This document shows, in pieces, positions 36,650 through 45,268 of a DNA stretch of 50,696 nt. A program made the translations under genes and the position numbers. Where the stretch lies: positions 1 through 50,696 of the forward strand of contig SXOA01000077.1 of the NCBI GenBank assembly GCA_005778405.1, in the 5' to 3' direction. Source of the stretch: Planctomycetaceae bacterium (GTDB taxonomy: Bacteria; Planctomycetota; Planctomycetia; Pirellulales; Pirellulaceae). The notes under the pieces were generated by a model. It saw only the letters and a list, made by a program, of their open reading frames with translations, had not been told where the DNA came from and searched no databases. Within the stretch, counting starts at the first letter, position 1. Every line of letters starts with the position of its first letter.

Positions 36650-36867
36650 AGTTGTGAAGCTTGGTAAGCCTGGGAAGTATCGCGGGTAACGCCGAGTCTA
36701 ACAGCTTCGCAAAGCCAGTAAGGTATGCGGGCTGCGTCCATAACGCAGCTTTTGGGTTTCAGGGAGTTTAGGACCAGCATCGACGTGGCAACACACGGAG
36801 GTCTGGGAGTTCCGTTGGCCGGAACTCCTGCTGGTCTAACCATCGTTTAGGAAGGATGGTTTGAGCC
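36650..36867 (+). promoter_or_regulatory. Structured 5' leader of the response-regulator gene
   Basis: Visible helices: GTGAAGCT (36654-36661) with AGCTTCGC across a 40-base internal part; a terminator-like GCTGCGT-CCATA-ACGCAGC (36731-36749) followed by TTTT; GACCAGCA (36772-36779) with TGCTGGTC (36829-36836), enclosing the 9-bp stem GGAGTTCCG/CGGAACTCC (36806-36828); and AACCATC (36838-36844) with GATGGTT (36855-36861), whose loop holds the AGGAAGG ribosome-binding sequence. The terminator-like stem and the masked ribosome-binding site are typical of a cis-acting RNA switch. It matches no riboswitch consensus I could recall. Confidence 0.6.
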
Positions 36868-37455
36868 ATGTCAACGAAGACAGTATTTACCACGGGCGAG
36901 GCAGCGAAAATCTGCAAGGTCAGCCAGCAGACCATCATCCGCTGTTTTGACAACGGCAGCCTCAAGGGATTTCGCGTCCCCGGCAGCCGCTTTCGCCGCA
37001 TTCCCCGCCATGAGCTGTTCAGCTTCATGCGGGACAATGGCATTCCGACGGACGCTTTGGAAAGCGGCAAGCGGAAAGCCTTGATTGTGGACGACGACCA
37101 GGACCTGGTGGAGCTGCTCGCCGATGCCTTTTCGCGCGACGGCCGCTTCGACGTCAAAACGGCCAACAACGGCTTCGATGCCGGCATGCTGGTCAAGGAG
37201 TTCCGCCCCGACGTGGTGGTACTCGACATCATGCTGCCGGACATCAACGGCAAGGAAGTCTGCCAGCGGGTCCGCGGGGACAAAACGCTGGAGCAGGTGA
37301 AGATTATTTGCATCTCCGGCATGGTCGAGCAGGACAAGGTCGCCGACCTGCGTGCCGCTGGTGCCGACGACTTCCTGCAGAAGCCTTTCCAAGTGGACAA
37401 GCTGATGGAGCGGGCCTGCGATCTGCTTGAAATGGAGCGGCCGGTCGCAACTTAG
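36868..37455 (+). CDS. Response regulator with N-terminal excisionase-type DNA-binding domain
   Basis: 195 residues. Residues 5-55 form a MerR/excisionase helix-turn-helix (FTTGEAAKICKVSQQTIIRCFDNG...). Residues about 69-188 are a receiver: acidic D75-D77, phosphoacceptor D120 (VVLDIMLPD), switch S150 and K172 (QKPF). The order, DNA-binding part first, is opposite to most response regulators. The start is the ATG at 36868; its ribosome-binding site is inside the leader hairpin. A soluble histidine kinase follows 72 bases on; the two probably form one system. Confidence 0.88.
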   Translation: MSTKTVFTTGEAAKICKVSQQTIIRCFDNGSLKGFRVPGSRFRRIPRHELFSFMRDNGIPTDALESGKRKALIVDDDQDLVELLADAFSRDGRFDVKTANNGFDAGMLVKEFRPDVVVLDIMLPDINGKEVCQRVRGDKTLEQVKIICISGMVEQDKVADLRAAGADDFLQKPFQVDKLMERACDLLEMERPVAT

Positions 37456-37458
37456 AAA

Positions 37459-37522
37459 GTGGGGTAGGCTTCCAGCCTGCCCAGAAAAAAGTGGGGCTCG
37501 GCAGGCTAGAAGCCTACCCCAC
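37459..37522. repeat. Full GTGGGGTAGGC palindromic element
   Basis: Arms 37459-37481 and 37500-37522 match over 23 bases with one mismatch; the loop is 18 bases. The left arm with its CAG also occurs as a half copy at 10261-10286. It lies 4 bases after the response-regulator stop and 6 bases before the kinase start. Confidence 0.9.
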
Positions 37523-37527
37523 GGCCT

Positions 37528-38226
37528 ATGGACGACGGGGACTTCCAGGCAGCTCTGCAGCGGGAAAAACTCGCGGCTCTCCGTGAGTTGGCCTACGGCC
37601 TCAGTCACGAGATCAACAATCCGCTGGCGAATATTGCCACCCGCGCCCAGACTTTGCTGCGGGACGAGACCGATCCGGATCGCCGCCGGGCGCTGGCCAC
37701 CATCAACGTGCAGGCCTTCCGCGCCCACGAGATGATCGCGGACATGATGCTCTTCGCCAAGCCACCGGAAATGGTGCCCCGGCAAGTGGATGCCGTACAG
37801 ATTGCGGATGCAGTCATCGCTGAAATGGCGGCAGAAGCCAAAGAACAAGGGACGGCTCTCGTCCGCAGCGGCTTGCGCGGGCCACTCGAATTCTCAGCCG
37901 ATGCCGTGCAGCTCACGGTGGCGCTGCGGGCGGTAGTGCTGAACTCGCTGCAAGCCCTCGGTGCGGGCGGGCGGGTTGAAATCGCCGTGTCAGCCGCTGA
38001 TAACGCCGTGACTTTCCGCGTGAGCGACAACGGCCCCGGCCTTTCCGACCAGGCGAAGCGGCACATGTTCGACCCGTATTACTCGGGACGCGAAGCGGGG
38101 CGGGGACTGGGGCTGGGCCTTTCCAAATGCTGGCGGATTGTGGAATTGCACGGCGGCCGGATCGAAGTGGAGTCCGAACTGGGCAATGGCGCGACGATTA
38201 GCCTGCATTTGCCGCTGGAACGGTAA
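37528..38226 (+). CDS. Soluble histidine kinase
   Basis: 232 residues. There is no sensor or membrane part. Residues about 14-80 form the dimerisation/phosphoacceptor helices with H27 (GLSHEINNPLANI), followed by the ATPase domain: N-box VLNSLQAL, G1 DNGPGLS, F-box FDPYYSGRE, G2 GRGLGLGLSK. Its start follows the response-regulator gene by 72 bases (with the palindrome between), so it is probably its partner. With no sensor of its own, it must receive its signal from a partner protein or by a direct ligand. It converges on fxsA with only six bases between the stops. Confidence 0.88.
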   Translation: MDDGDFQAALQREKLAALRELAYGLSHEINNPLANIATRAQTLLRDETDPDRRRALATINVQAFRAHEMIADMMLFAKPPEMVPRQVDAVQIADAVIAEMAAEAKEQGTALVRSGLRGPLEFSADAVQLTVALRAVVLNSLQALGAGGRVEIAVSAADNAVTFRVSDNGPGLSDQAKRHMFDPYYSGREAGRGLGLGLSKCWRIVELHGGRIEVESELGNGATISLHLPLER

Positions 38227-38232
38227 TGCACC

Positions 38233-38676
38233 CTATTTCTCCCGCTCGCTCGAATCCACGATATGCGAGTCGATCACCTGCGATCGCGCGGATGACGTGA
38301 ACCCTTGCAGCTTGAACTTGGATTTGAACCAGCGGACGAGCGAGAATTTGTAAAGTTGCCGCAGCGGTGGAATCAGGATGGTTAGGCCCACGATGTCTGT
38401 CGTCACGCCCGGAAGAATGAGCAGCACGGCGGCGATAAAAATGAATAGACCGTCCAGCAACGAATCGGTCGGCATCCGTTTTTCCTGCAGGTCGCGCTGG
38501 ATGTTGCGGATGGTCTGCATTCCCTGATACCGCAGGAGAATCGACCCGGCGAGCGCGGTGAGAATGACGAAGGCCAGCGTGAACCAGACGCTGATGTATC
38601 GACCCATCAAGAGCAGCAGCGCCAGCTCCAGGAGCGGCAGCAGCGTCATCAACAGGAACAGGCGGGCAAGCGTCAT
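38233..38676 (-). CDS. fxsA: FxsA family membrane protein
   Basis: 147 residues. Two N-terminal helices (about 5-24 and 29-48) and a hydrophobic hairpin at about 75-110 match FxsA, with the LLPLLELALLLLMGRYISVW start and the DGLFIFIAAVLLILPGVTTDIVGL block. In E. coli, FxsA overexpression relieves F exclusion of phage T7; its normal role is unknown. It lies downstream of the ferredoxin gene on the same strand and ends against the histidine kinase gene. Confidence 0.85.
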   Translation of the reverse strand: MTLARLFLLMTLLPLLELALLLLMGRYISVWFTLAFVILTALAGSILLRYQGMQTIRNIQRDLQEKRMPTDSLLDGLFIFIAAVLLILPGVTTDIVGLTILIPPLRQLYKFSLVRWFKSKFKLQGFTSSARSQVIDSHIVDSSEREK

Positions 38677-38718
38677 TCGGGTCTTCGGTCCCTCGCGAGC
38701 GCTGCGGGTTGGAAAGTC

Positions 38719-39111
38719 CTACGCTCCCGCTTTGAGCTCCGCCAGATGCTGGGCGGTGCCGACGAGGCGGTCCCAGTTCTTTTCGATGTATTCCGGCGGG
38801 CCCCCAATCTGGGCGACGTACTGGGCAACCTGCTCAGTGGGGACCATCTCGATGGCGTTCCAGGGGCAGACCGTCAGCTCGTAGGGGTTGCTGGATTTCT
38901 GCGGAATGTGAACGCAGACTTCGCAGCCCACGCACCGCTCCAGGTCGATTTCGCACCAGGCCTGGTTCCCCTTCACTCCCAGCTTCATCTCGATGAGGTT
39001 GATGCAATCGACCGGGCAAACCTCCAGGCACGACTCGCAGCCGGTGCAGTTGTCGGCATTGATGACCGCGAGCGTTTTGGGGAGCTTTTTGCGGGGGCCT
39101 GCTTTTGCCAT
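38719..39111 (-). CDS. Two-cluster 4Fe-4S ferredoxin
   Basis: 130 residues. First cluster: C22, C25, C28, C32 (CTGCESCLEVCP). Second: C60, C63, C66 and then C82, with a longer loop (VHIPQKSSNPYELTV) before the last Cys. Extra Cys at 36 and 53. The C-terminal 45 residues form a helical tail. It is a soluble low-potential electron carrier; its partner is not evident. It is between fxsA and ribD on the same strand. Confidence 0.9.
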   Translation of the reverse strand: MAKAGPRKKLPKTLAVINADNCTGCESCLEVCPVDCINLIEMKLGVKGNQAWCEIDLERCVGCEVCVHIPQKSSNPYELTVCPWNAIEMVPTEQVAQYVAQIGGPPEYIEKNWDRLVGTAQHLAELKAGA

Positions 39112-39197
39112 GTCGATATTCCTTGACTCGCGAGCGGCATTGGGTGTTCATGCCGTCACGTGATTTTTTTCACAAAGTCTCGTCCAATTATAGGTGG

Positions 39198-40364
39198 CTA
39201 TCGGCTGGTGGCCAATCGCGGGAGCAAAGAATTCGAGACCGATTCTGGCTGGCGGCTGGGGAGCAGCCCGTGGAGATAGATGTCTTCCCCCAGGGTCTGA
39301 AATTGCATGTTTTCGAGCATCAGAGCCGCGGAAATATCGCCAATTCCCGCGCCGCCGATGGGGGACGGGGCTTTGTCCCCGCCGAACAACTTGGGGGCGA
39401 TGAAGACGTGGACTTCATTGATTTGTCGGGCGTCCAGCAGCGTACCGAAAAGCTGCGAGCCTCCTTCCACCAAAATGTTCGTCATCCGTCGGCTGCCAAG
39501 CGCGTCCAGGAGTTGCAAGGTCCGCTCAAAGCGAGTCTCGGCCAGAAGCGGCAGAACTTCGACCCCTTTTCCAGCCAGCCGTTTGATGTCCTGCTCCTGG
39601 GCTTCCGGGCCGCAAACCAGGAGCACGGGAAAATCTCTGGCGGATTTGATGAGCCGGCTGTCCGGTGCGAGCCGAGCCCGGGAGCTGACGATAACCCGCG
39701 TGGCGATGCGCGCGGGAGTGCCACCCTCGGGCCGCGCCGTTAGCAGCGGGTCATCCATTTCCGCCGTCCGCCGGCCGACGACGATGGCATCGACGCGGGA
39801 GCGGAGCGAATGCACCACCGCGCGGGCCGCGCTGCCGGAGATCCATTGGCTGTAGCCACTTCGCGTGGCGATCTTGCCGTCGAGCGTCATGGCCCACTTG
39901 GCGATCACCCACGGGTTGCCTGTGGCGAGGAGCTTGAGATACGGCCCATTGAGCCGGCGAGCCAGATCTTCGTGCAAGCCGACCTCCACTTCGAGTCCAG
40001 TTTCGCGAAGTTCATTCAGCCCCTGGCCGCTAACTTCGGGGAACGGGTCTTGCATCGCGGCAACGACGCGGCGAATGCCGGCGGGAAGAATGGCTTTGGT
40101 GCAAGGGCCACGCTTTCCTTGATGGCAGCAAGGCTCGAGAGTGCAGTAGAGAGTGGCACCCTGGGCATTGGCACCGGCAGCCTCCAAGGCCGCCACTTCC
40201 GCGTGCGGTCCCCCAAAGCGGGCATGAAATCCTTCGCCGACTACCGCGCCATCTTTCACGATCACGCAGCCCACCATGGGGTTGGGCTCCACGAACCCCC
40301 GGCCGCGCTCAGCCAGTTCGAGCGCCCGCAGCATGTGGCGGGAATCGGTGTCGGTGAAGGCCAT
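39198..40364 (-). CDS. ribD: Bifunctional riboflavin biosynthesis deaminase/reductase
   Basis: 388 residues from the ATG at 40364. The N-terminal deaminase domain has the zinc site H54-A-E56 and C79 with C88 (EPCCHQGKRGPC). The C-terminal reductase domain (about 155-375) has KWAMTLDGKIATRSG, VGRRTAEMDDPLLTAR and NILVEGGSQLFGTLL. It performs the second and third steps of riboflavin synthesis in the cytosol. It begins 11 bases after the SEC-C/TPR gene stop, so it is in one transcript with it. No other rib gene is in the window. Confidence 0.95.
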   Translation of the reverse strand: MAFTDTDSRHMLRALELAERGRGFVEPNPMVGCVIVKDGAVVGEGFHARFGGPHAEVAALEAAGANAQGATLYCTLEPCCHQGKRGPCTKAILPAGIRRVVAAMQDPFPEVSGQGLNELRETGLEVEVGLHEDLARRLNGPYLKLLATGNPWVIAKWAMTLDGKIATRSGYSQWISGSAARAVVHSLRSRVDAIVVGRRTAEMDDPLLTARPEGGTPARIATRVIVSSRARLAPDSRLIKSARDFPVLLVCGPEAQEQDIKRLAGKGVEVLPLLAETRFERTLQLLDALGSRRMTNILVEGGSQLFGTLLDARQINEVHVFIAPKLFGGDKAPSPIGGAGIGDISAALMLENMQFQTLGEDIYLHGLLPSRQPESVSNSLLPRLATSR

Positions 40365-40375
40365 AGATTGCCCCA

Positions 40376-42529
40376 CTAATCCATTCCCGGCACCCACAGC
40401 TTGCTCTTGCCGCCGGCGGCTGGCGCGGCGGCAGCGGGAGCGCCTTGGTCGGGAGTCCACAGGCCGGAAGCAGGCGTGGCAGCGGCAGCGGGAGCGCCGG
40501 GCGCTGGTCCTGGGGCGGCCATGCTCCCATCGGGCCGCAGGATTCCGAGTTGATACAGAAGCTGTTGCAAAGCCTGGGCGACACCCGGCTCTTTGATGTG
40601 CTTGCTGCTGAGCCGTTCGAAGAGACGGCGGAACTCGTCCACTTCGCGCCGTTCCAGCCGCAGCGGGATTTCGGCCATCAGGTAACGGGCCGGAGATTCT
40701 CCGGCGGCGACAGCGACTTCCTGAGCCTTGCGGATGTAGTCAATGGCCTCGTCGCTGCTACCTGCCAGGCGGGACATCAACTCGTAAACGTCGGCAAAAT
40801 CCACTTTCCCCTTGATGCCCGGCCGGCTGACGAGCTCGGGGCCAACCTTTCGCAGCAGCCGGCCTGCGGAATAGAGAATGGCCCGCTGATAGGCGATGAG
40901 CAAGTCGTCGTCGCTGAGCTTTTTCACATCCAGGCGGGTCAGACGGACCGGAGACAACAAAGTGATCCGAAGGCCGGCGGGATCGAGCGGCTCGACGGTG
41001 GGAAGGCCGAGCGACTTGCGAATCTGGTTGAATTCCGGCCGCTCTTCCGCTTCCGCCAGGTCCATCAGCAGAATGACCGCGAGCGCCCGCGCTTGCAGCG
41101 ATGCATCTCCCGCCGCCTGCCGCAGCGATTTGCCGTCGAGCACTCCTTGCGGCAAGTCAGGAAAAACGCTCTGCAACACTCGGGTCTTGTGAGCTTCCAG
41201 CAACTGCTTCCTTGCCGGCAAAGGCATGGCGTCGGGCAGACGCCAATTGCTGGCGAGAGCCGCCCCCAGGCGCGTAATCTTGCCGGTGACTTCCTCCCCT
41301 TCGCGCGTGGTGCCGTCAGGCGCAAGGACCGCTTGCACGGCGGCGATCTTCGCGTCGAAGTCGGCCGTCTTGAGCGTGCTGAACTCAACCCGAGCCGGTC
41401 GGTCGGTCTGTTTGCCGAAGAGCTGCAACTCGCCGAGGATGAGCGGAATCTCCGCTTCGGTCATCCCCTCGGCATAAGCCGGCACTTCGCGGTCCACCAC
41501 CAGAAATGCCGACAGCGGCGGCACTTCGTTCGCCTCGCGGAACTCCGCCGGATCGAACGGAACGGACTCCAGCCGCTTGTTCGACAGCAGCCGTTCTTGC
41601 AATGCCTGGGAGTCGTTGACCGCAAAGCTCGAAGTAATTTCCGGGATCACATCATCGTCGGTCAGGTCGCTGAGGAACTGCACTACTGCTTCGGCTTCTA
41701 CGGCGTCGTCGCGGGGGACGGAAGCGAACGAGGCATACCGCCGCAGCGCCGCCCGAGCCTTGTCTTCTTGACCCAACCAGGATCGCAGAACGCCGATGTT
41801 CTTCCAGACCGCCGGCTCGTAAGGTTCCCGCTCGGCGATCGTGTCGAGCTTGTCGACCGCAGCGAGCCAGCAGCCCATGCCGGCCAACTTGAGTGCCACC
41901 GTTAGCTCGGCAATTCCCGCAGCGCTCAGCCGGCCATTGGCATCAGCCGAAGCGAGCCCTTCCAGCCCCAGCGCCGGCAGCGGAATATGGCCGCTGCCGT
42001 CAAGTTCGATGAGGGCCTGCACCACACGCTGGTCTTTTCCGCCGGTAACCGACGTTTGGAACAGCAAATGCCCGCGGGCACCGAGCAGAATTCCCCGCGA
42101 TGCCAGCGAGCGGCCGACAAAACCAATGGCGTTGTAAACTTGCGGCTGGAGCTTGCCTTGCGAGGCTTCCAGCGCCGATTGGAGCGTATCGACCGCCTCG
42201 AAGACGTCCCCTTTGGCGGCTTCCAAGACAGCGAGCATCCCGAGTCCGGCCGGGTTGCTGGGCATGAGCTTTAGCAGCTCATTGATGGAACTCTGGGCCT
42301 GGTCAAGCTCCCGCAGTTCGATTTGCACCTGGGCCTTGAGCAGATACAGACAACCCCGATCCGGCTTCTGGGCGAGCGAACGATTGATCTGGTCCAGCGC
42401 CGCCAGACGCTGTTCACCGGTGATCAGCTCCTCGATCTTGTTGTAGTCGTGAATGAGGTCGTTGCCGCAACAGAACTTGACTTTCTTCTCGGTTCCGCAG
42501 GGGCAGGGTTGATAGGGATCCAGAGGCAT
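40376..42529 (-). CDS. SEC-C zinc-motif and TPR protein
   Basis: 717 residues. Residues 9-21 are a SEC-C zinc motif (CPCGTEKKVKFCC) at the N-terminus; the rest is helical repeats of TPR type (about 25-290) and a C-terminal helical part (about 420-660). The end (660-717) is Ala/Pro-rich low-complexity sequence. The motif in SecA binds SecB or ribosome. The function is unknown; a scaffold or chaperone-like role is possible. It is upstream of ribD in the same transcript and downstream of map after a repeat. Confidence 0.8.
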   Translation of the reverse strand: MPLDPYQPCPCGTEKKVKFCCGNDLIHDYNKIEELITGEQRLAALDQINRSLAQKPDRGCLYLLKAQVQIELRELDQAQSSINELLKLMPSNPAGLGMLAVLEAAKGDVFEAVDTLQSALEASQGKLQPQVYNAIGFVGRSLASRGILLGARGHLLFQTSVTGGKDQRVVQALIELDGSGHIPLPALGLEGLASADANGRLSAAGIAELTVALKLAGMGCWLAAVDKLDTIAEREPYEPAVWKNIGVLRSWLGQEDKARAALRRYASFASVPRDDAVEAEAVVQFLSDLTDDDVIPEITSSFAVNDSQALQERLLSNKRLESVPFDPAEFREANEVPPLSAFLVVDREVPAYAEGMTEAEIPLILGELQLFGKQTDRPARVEFSTLKTADFDAKIAAVQAVLAPDGTTREGEEVTGKITRLGAALASNWRLPDAMPLPARKQLLEAHKTRVLQSVFPDLPQGVLDGKSLRQAAGDASLQARALAVILLMDLAEAEERPEFNQIRKSLGLPTVEPLDPAGLRITLLSPVRLTRLDVKKLSDDDLLIAYQRAILYSAGRLLRKVGPELVSRPGIKGKVDFADVYELMSRLAGSSDEAIDYIRKAQEVAVAAGESPARYLMAEIPLRLERREVDEFRRLFERLSSKHIKEPGVAQALQQLLYQLGILRPDGSMAAPGPAPGAPAAAATPASGLWTPDQGAPAAAAPAAGGKSKLWVPGMD

Positions 42530-42604
42530 GGCGAAGCCTTGAGTTGCAGTGGTAAGCGGCCGTGAAGGCCCAGAAATCGGGAATTCAGCATCGTACCAAA
42601 GCGA

Positions 42605-42683
42605 GGAGTCAGGAGTCAGGGGTCAGGGGTCAGGGGTCAGGGCGCAGAATTACACCGTCCTGTCGACTGACACCTGACTCCTA
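42605..42683. repeat. GGAGTCA/GGGGTCA heptamer repeat beside the map stop codon
   Basis: Five tandem heptamers (two GGAGTCA then three GGGGTCA, 42605-42639), a unique stretch, then the reverse-oriented end CACCTGACTCC (42670-42680). The map stop TAG (42681-42683) directly abuts it. The same heptamers occur in the radical SAM gene. Confidence 0.88.
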
Positions 42684-43493
42684 GAACTTATGCCCCCGTT
42701 GCGGGCCGGTCTTCGACAGCGTCAATACCTCGACGCCGGTCTCCGTGACCATGACGGTGTGCTCGAACTGAGCGGAGAGACCGCCATCCTGCGTTCGCAC
42801 CGTCCAGCCATCTCGTTTGGAAAGAAGCGTTTCCTTGGTCCCCGTGTTGAGCATCGGCTCGATGGTGAAGCAGATGCCCGGTTCGAGTTTCTGGCGGCGG
42901 GCTTCCGCCGTGGGATAGTGCGGCACCGTCGGCGGCTGATGGTATTGCCGGCCCACTCCGTGCCCGACGTATTCCTCCACCACGGTAAAGCCGCTCCGCT
43001 TGGCGATGCGGACGATCGCCTCGCCAATCTCCGAGAGCCGGCTGTTGGGGCGGCAGGTATCGATGGCGGCCCACAATGCGTCGTGGGCACACTGCACCAC
43101 CCGGCGGGCGAGGTCCGATGGCGTACCGACGATGAACGTCTCGGACGAGTCTCCGTGCCAGCCGTTGACGATCGTCGTTAAGTCCACGTTGATGATGTCC
43201 CCATCCTTGAGAGCATACGGCCCCGGCACTCCGTGACAGATGACGTCATTGACGCTGGTGCAGCAGCTCTTGGGGAATGGGCTGCTTTGCTGGCCGCAGT
43301 AACCCAGCGACGCCGACTTATGTCCGGCCTCGGCGGTGCGGCTGGCGATGAGTTGGTCAATCTCGTCGGTGGTCAGGCCTGGGCGAAGATTCTCACGGAC
43401 CAAATCGAGCAAACTCGCGTTGAACTTGCAGGCATTGCGCATCGCCTGCCGCTCTCCATCCACGAGATTGAGGCGTTTCCGGTTGAACAGCAT
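42681..43493 (-). CDS. map: Methionine aminopeptidase, type I
   Basis: 270 residues from the ATG at 43493; the longer open frame is not conserved-looking. Metal ligands are all present: D104 and D115 (NVDLTTIVNGWHGDSSETF), H178 (VGHGVG), E212 (TIEPML) and E244 (AQFEHT), with the substrate His H87 (VICHGVP). It removes the initiator Met from new proteins in the cytosol. It is isolated, with the repeat at its 3' end. Confidence 0.93.
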   Translation of the reverse strand: MLFNRKRLNLVDGERQAMRNACKFNASLLDLVRENLRPGLTTDEIDQLIASRTAEAGHKSASLGYCGQQSSPFPKSCCTSVNDVICHGVPGPYALKDGDIINVDLTTIVNGWHGDSSETFIVGTPSDLARRVVQCAHDALWAAIDTCRPNSRLSEIGEAIVRIAKRSGFTVVEEYVGHGVGRQYHQPPTVPHYPTAEARRQKLEPGICFTIEPMLNTGTKETLLSKRDGWTVRTQDGGLSAQFEHTVMVTETGVEVLTLSKTGPQRGHKF

Positions 43494-43611
43494 GATTGGC
43501 AAATCCCGCCACGGCGGGGAGAGGGCCTCAAATTCAAAGTCCCTCAGTTTACCATCCGCGCGTCCCACCGCCCATCGGTATTGCTGGGCAATTTCCGAAG
43601 TTCGTCCTGAG

Positions 43612-44976
43612 CTATGCCTTGGCGGCTGTTCCCGCGGCCATTGCCATTTGTCGCGGCGGCGGAGGAGAGCTTGCGGGAGGCATCGTATCGCTCACCGGTT
43701 CAAAGCCGGCGATCCAAAGCGCGTAGCCGCCCAGGCCGAATAGAAACACAACAAAGGCCAGAATGCCGCCGGCATAAGGGATGCTAAGTGCCAGCGCCAC
43801 AACCGCCAGCCCCACCAAAAATGCTCCCAGCCGCGTCCCCAAGTTATCTTGCTTCAGGAAAATGCGACCCAGCGCCAAACCGACCACCGCCTGCGCCAGG
43901 AAAGCCCCAAACAGGATGAAGACGAAGAGCAGAATGCCAAACCCCAGCGCGCCGCCGAACAACACCGTGGGAATCAGTTCGTCAAGCGTTGCCATGCCGA
44001 CACCAATGGCAATGATCACAGTAGCGATCACCAGTCCGATCAGCAGCACAAAGAATCCGATGCCGCCCGCGATGCCGCCGACCAAACTCGCCAGCGGCCG
44101 GGTGCGAACGTTGTCCGCCCAAGCCAGACTGGATTTGGGCAATACCAAGAACACCACCAGGCCAATCAGCGCCGCGCACGCAAAGTGACGGAGGCTGCTA
44201 TAGACACGTTGCATCGTTTCCGACTGCGGCGGCGGTGCGTTCGGATCAGCGGGATCTTCCTTCGGAATTTCGTGACTGACGCCGCCGATCAGCTTGGCCG
44301 CTCCATCAATCTTGGCGTCTTGCTTCGAAGTGTACTTCAGCTTTCCGGCGACTTCTGCCGTGCTGTCAAATGTCAATCCTCCTGGAACCTGCGGCATCTT
44401 GATGCGAATGGGCTGGCCCCCCGTCATGGCATCCACGGGCGGTGCGTCCTTGTCGCTATCCGAATAGATTTCCGCATCGCCTCCGATTTTTCCGGCAACT
44501 TGCAAATTGGCAATCCCCGCAAGCAAGTCTTTGTCAATCTGCCCTGCCAGCAGGGCCTGATAACCGGCAAAAATGAAATCGCCACCGATCGTGCTTTCCT
44601 TTTCGGTTTCGAGACTCATACCGGCCGCAATGACATCGCCACTGACTTTGGCCTTGGGTCCTAGTTTGATCGCCATTCCCGCCACGCGCACATCATCCCC
44701 TAGCGTGCCGGTCGCCTCAATCGTTTGGCCAGCTCCGATCACGTCCCCGCGGACTTCGCCATTGATAATGATGTCCTTGGCAAAAGCAATCAGATCCCCT
44801 TCCAAGATGCCGTCGATGGTAATGGTTTCGCCAAACGCATAGAGGTCGTCCTTGATGGTCTCTTCGGCGGCGACTTTCACGTCCTTACCGGATCGGAACT
44901 CGGCCGCCAGCGCGGGAATGCTTGTGGCGATCAAAGCCAACACCAACAACAGGCGGGAAAACTGCGGCTTGGTCAT
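43612..44976 (-). CDS. Bactofilin-like repeat protein with C-terminal membrane domain
   Basis: 454 residues from the ATG at 44976. A signal peptide (about 1-24) leads into a beta-helix of bactofilin type (about 25-230): GEVRGDVIGAGQTIEATGTLGDDVRVAG and ITIDGILEGDLIAF show the regular G-D-V turns. The second half (about 270-435) has five or six membrane helices. Classic bactofilins are cytosolic and lack these, so this is a secreted or extracytoplasmic polymer-type protein tethered to the membrane. The function is unknown. It lies on its own between map and the secretin. Confidence 0.78.
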   Translation of the reverse strand: MTKPQFSRLLLVLALIATSIPALAAEFRSGKDVKVAAEETIKDDLYAFGETITIDGILEGDLIAFAKDIIINGEVRGDVIGAGQTIEATGTLGDDVRVAGMAIKLGPKAKVSGDVIAAGMSLETEKESTIGGDFIFAGYQALLAGQIDKDLLAGIANLQVAGKIGGDAEIYSDSDKDAPPVDAMTGGQPIRIKMPQVPGGLTFDSTAEVAGKLKYTSKQDAKIDGAAKLIGGVSHEIPKEDPADPNAPPPQSETMQRVYSSLRHFACAALIGLVVFLVLPKSSLAWADNVRTRPLASLVGGIAGGIGFFVLLIGLVIATVIIAIGVGMATLDELIPTVLFGGALGFGILLFVFILFGAFLAQAVVGLALGRIFLKQDNLGTRLGAFLVGLAVVALALSIPYAGGILAFVVFLFGLGGYALWIAGFEPVSDTMPPASSPPPPRQMAMAAGTAAKA

Positions 44977-45182
44977 CTTCGGATTCTCCAGGGAGAACGG
45001 AGCGAGGCGCAAGTTGCCTGGCTGCGCTGATTTCGTCTTTCGCGTCATTCGCAAGAATACACCAGTTCTTGCCCCGGCAGCCAAGACTTTTCTCGATTTG
45101 CTCCTCGAATCCCTTCAATTTGCCATTTTCAGCCTCCAAAATCTGCCCCCTGCTCCGATAATTCCGCCAGCGCAACATGAAA

Positions 45183-45246
45183 GCCGCCGCAAGTCAGGGG
45201 GGAGAGACTTGCGGCGGCCTTCGGCGGGCAGGAGGAATCTCCTGCC
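45183..45246 (-). terminator. Two hairpins after the secretin gene
   Basis: The first in transcription order is GGCAGGAG-GAAT-CTCCTGCC (45227-45246), a perfect 8-bp stem. The second is a perfect 13-bp stem of 45183-45195 with 45206-45218, followed on the minus strand by TTTC. They lie 23 bases past the secretin stop (45269). Confidence 0.65.
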
Positions 45247-45268
45247 GCTGAACGATTTGGAAAGCGGA

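Noticed and set aside
36650..36760. c-di-GMP-I or cobalamin riboswitch
   Set aside because: GCAAAGCC recalls the c-di-GMP-I core, but the preceding block, spacing and tetraloop helix are missing; cobalamin box is absent.
36772..36837. tRNA gene
   Set aside because: The outer stem resembles an acceptor arm, but no T-loop or anticodon arm fits.
40445..41905. Open frame of 486 codons on the plus strand
   Set aside because: Antisense to the SEC-C/TPR gene; no domain.
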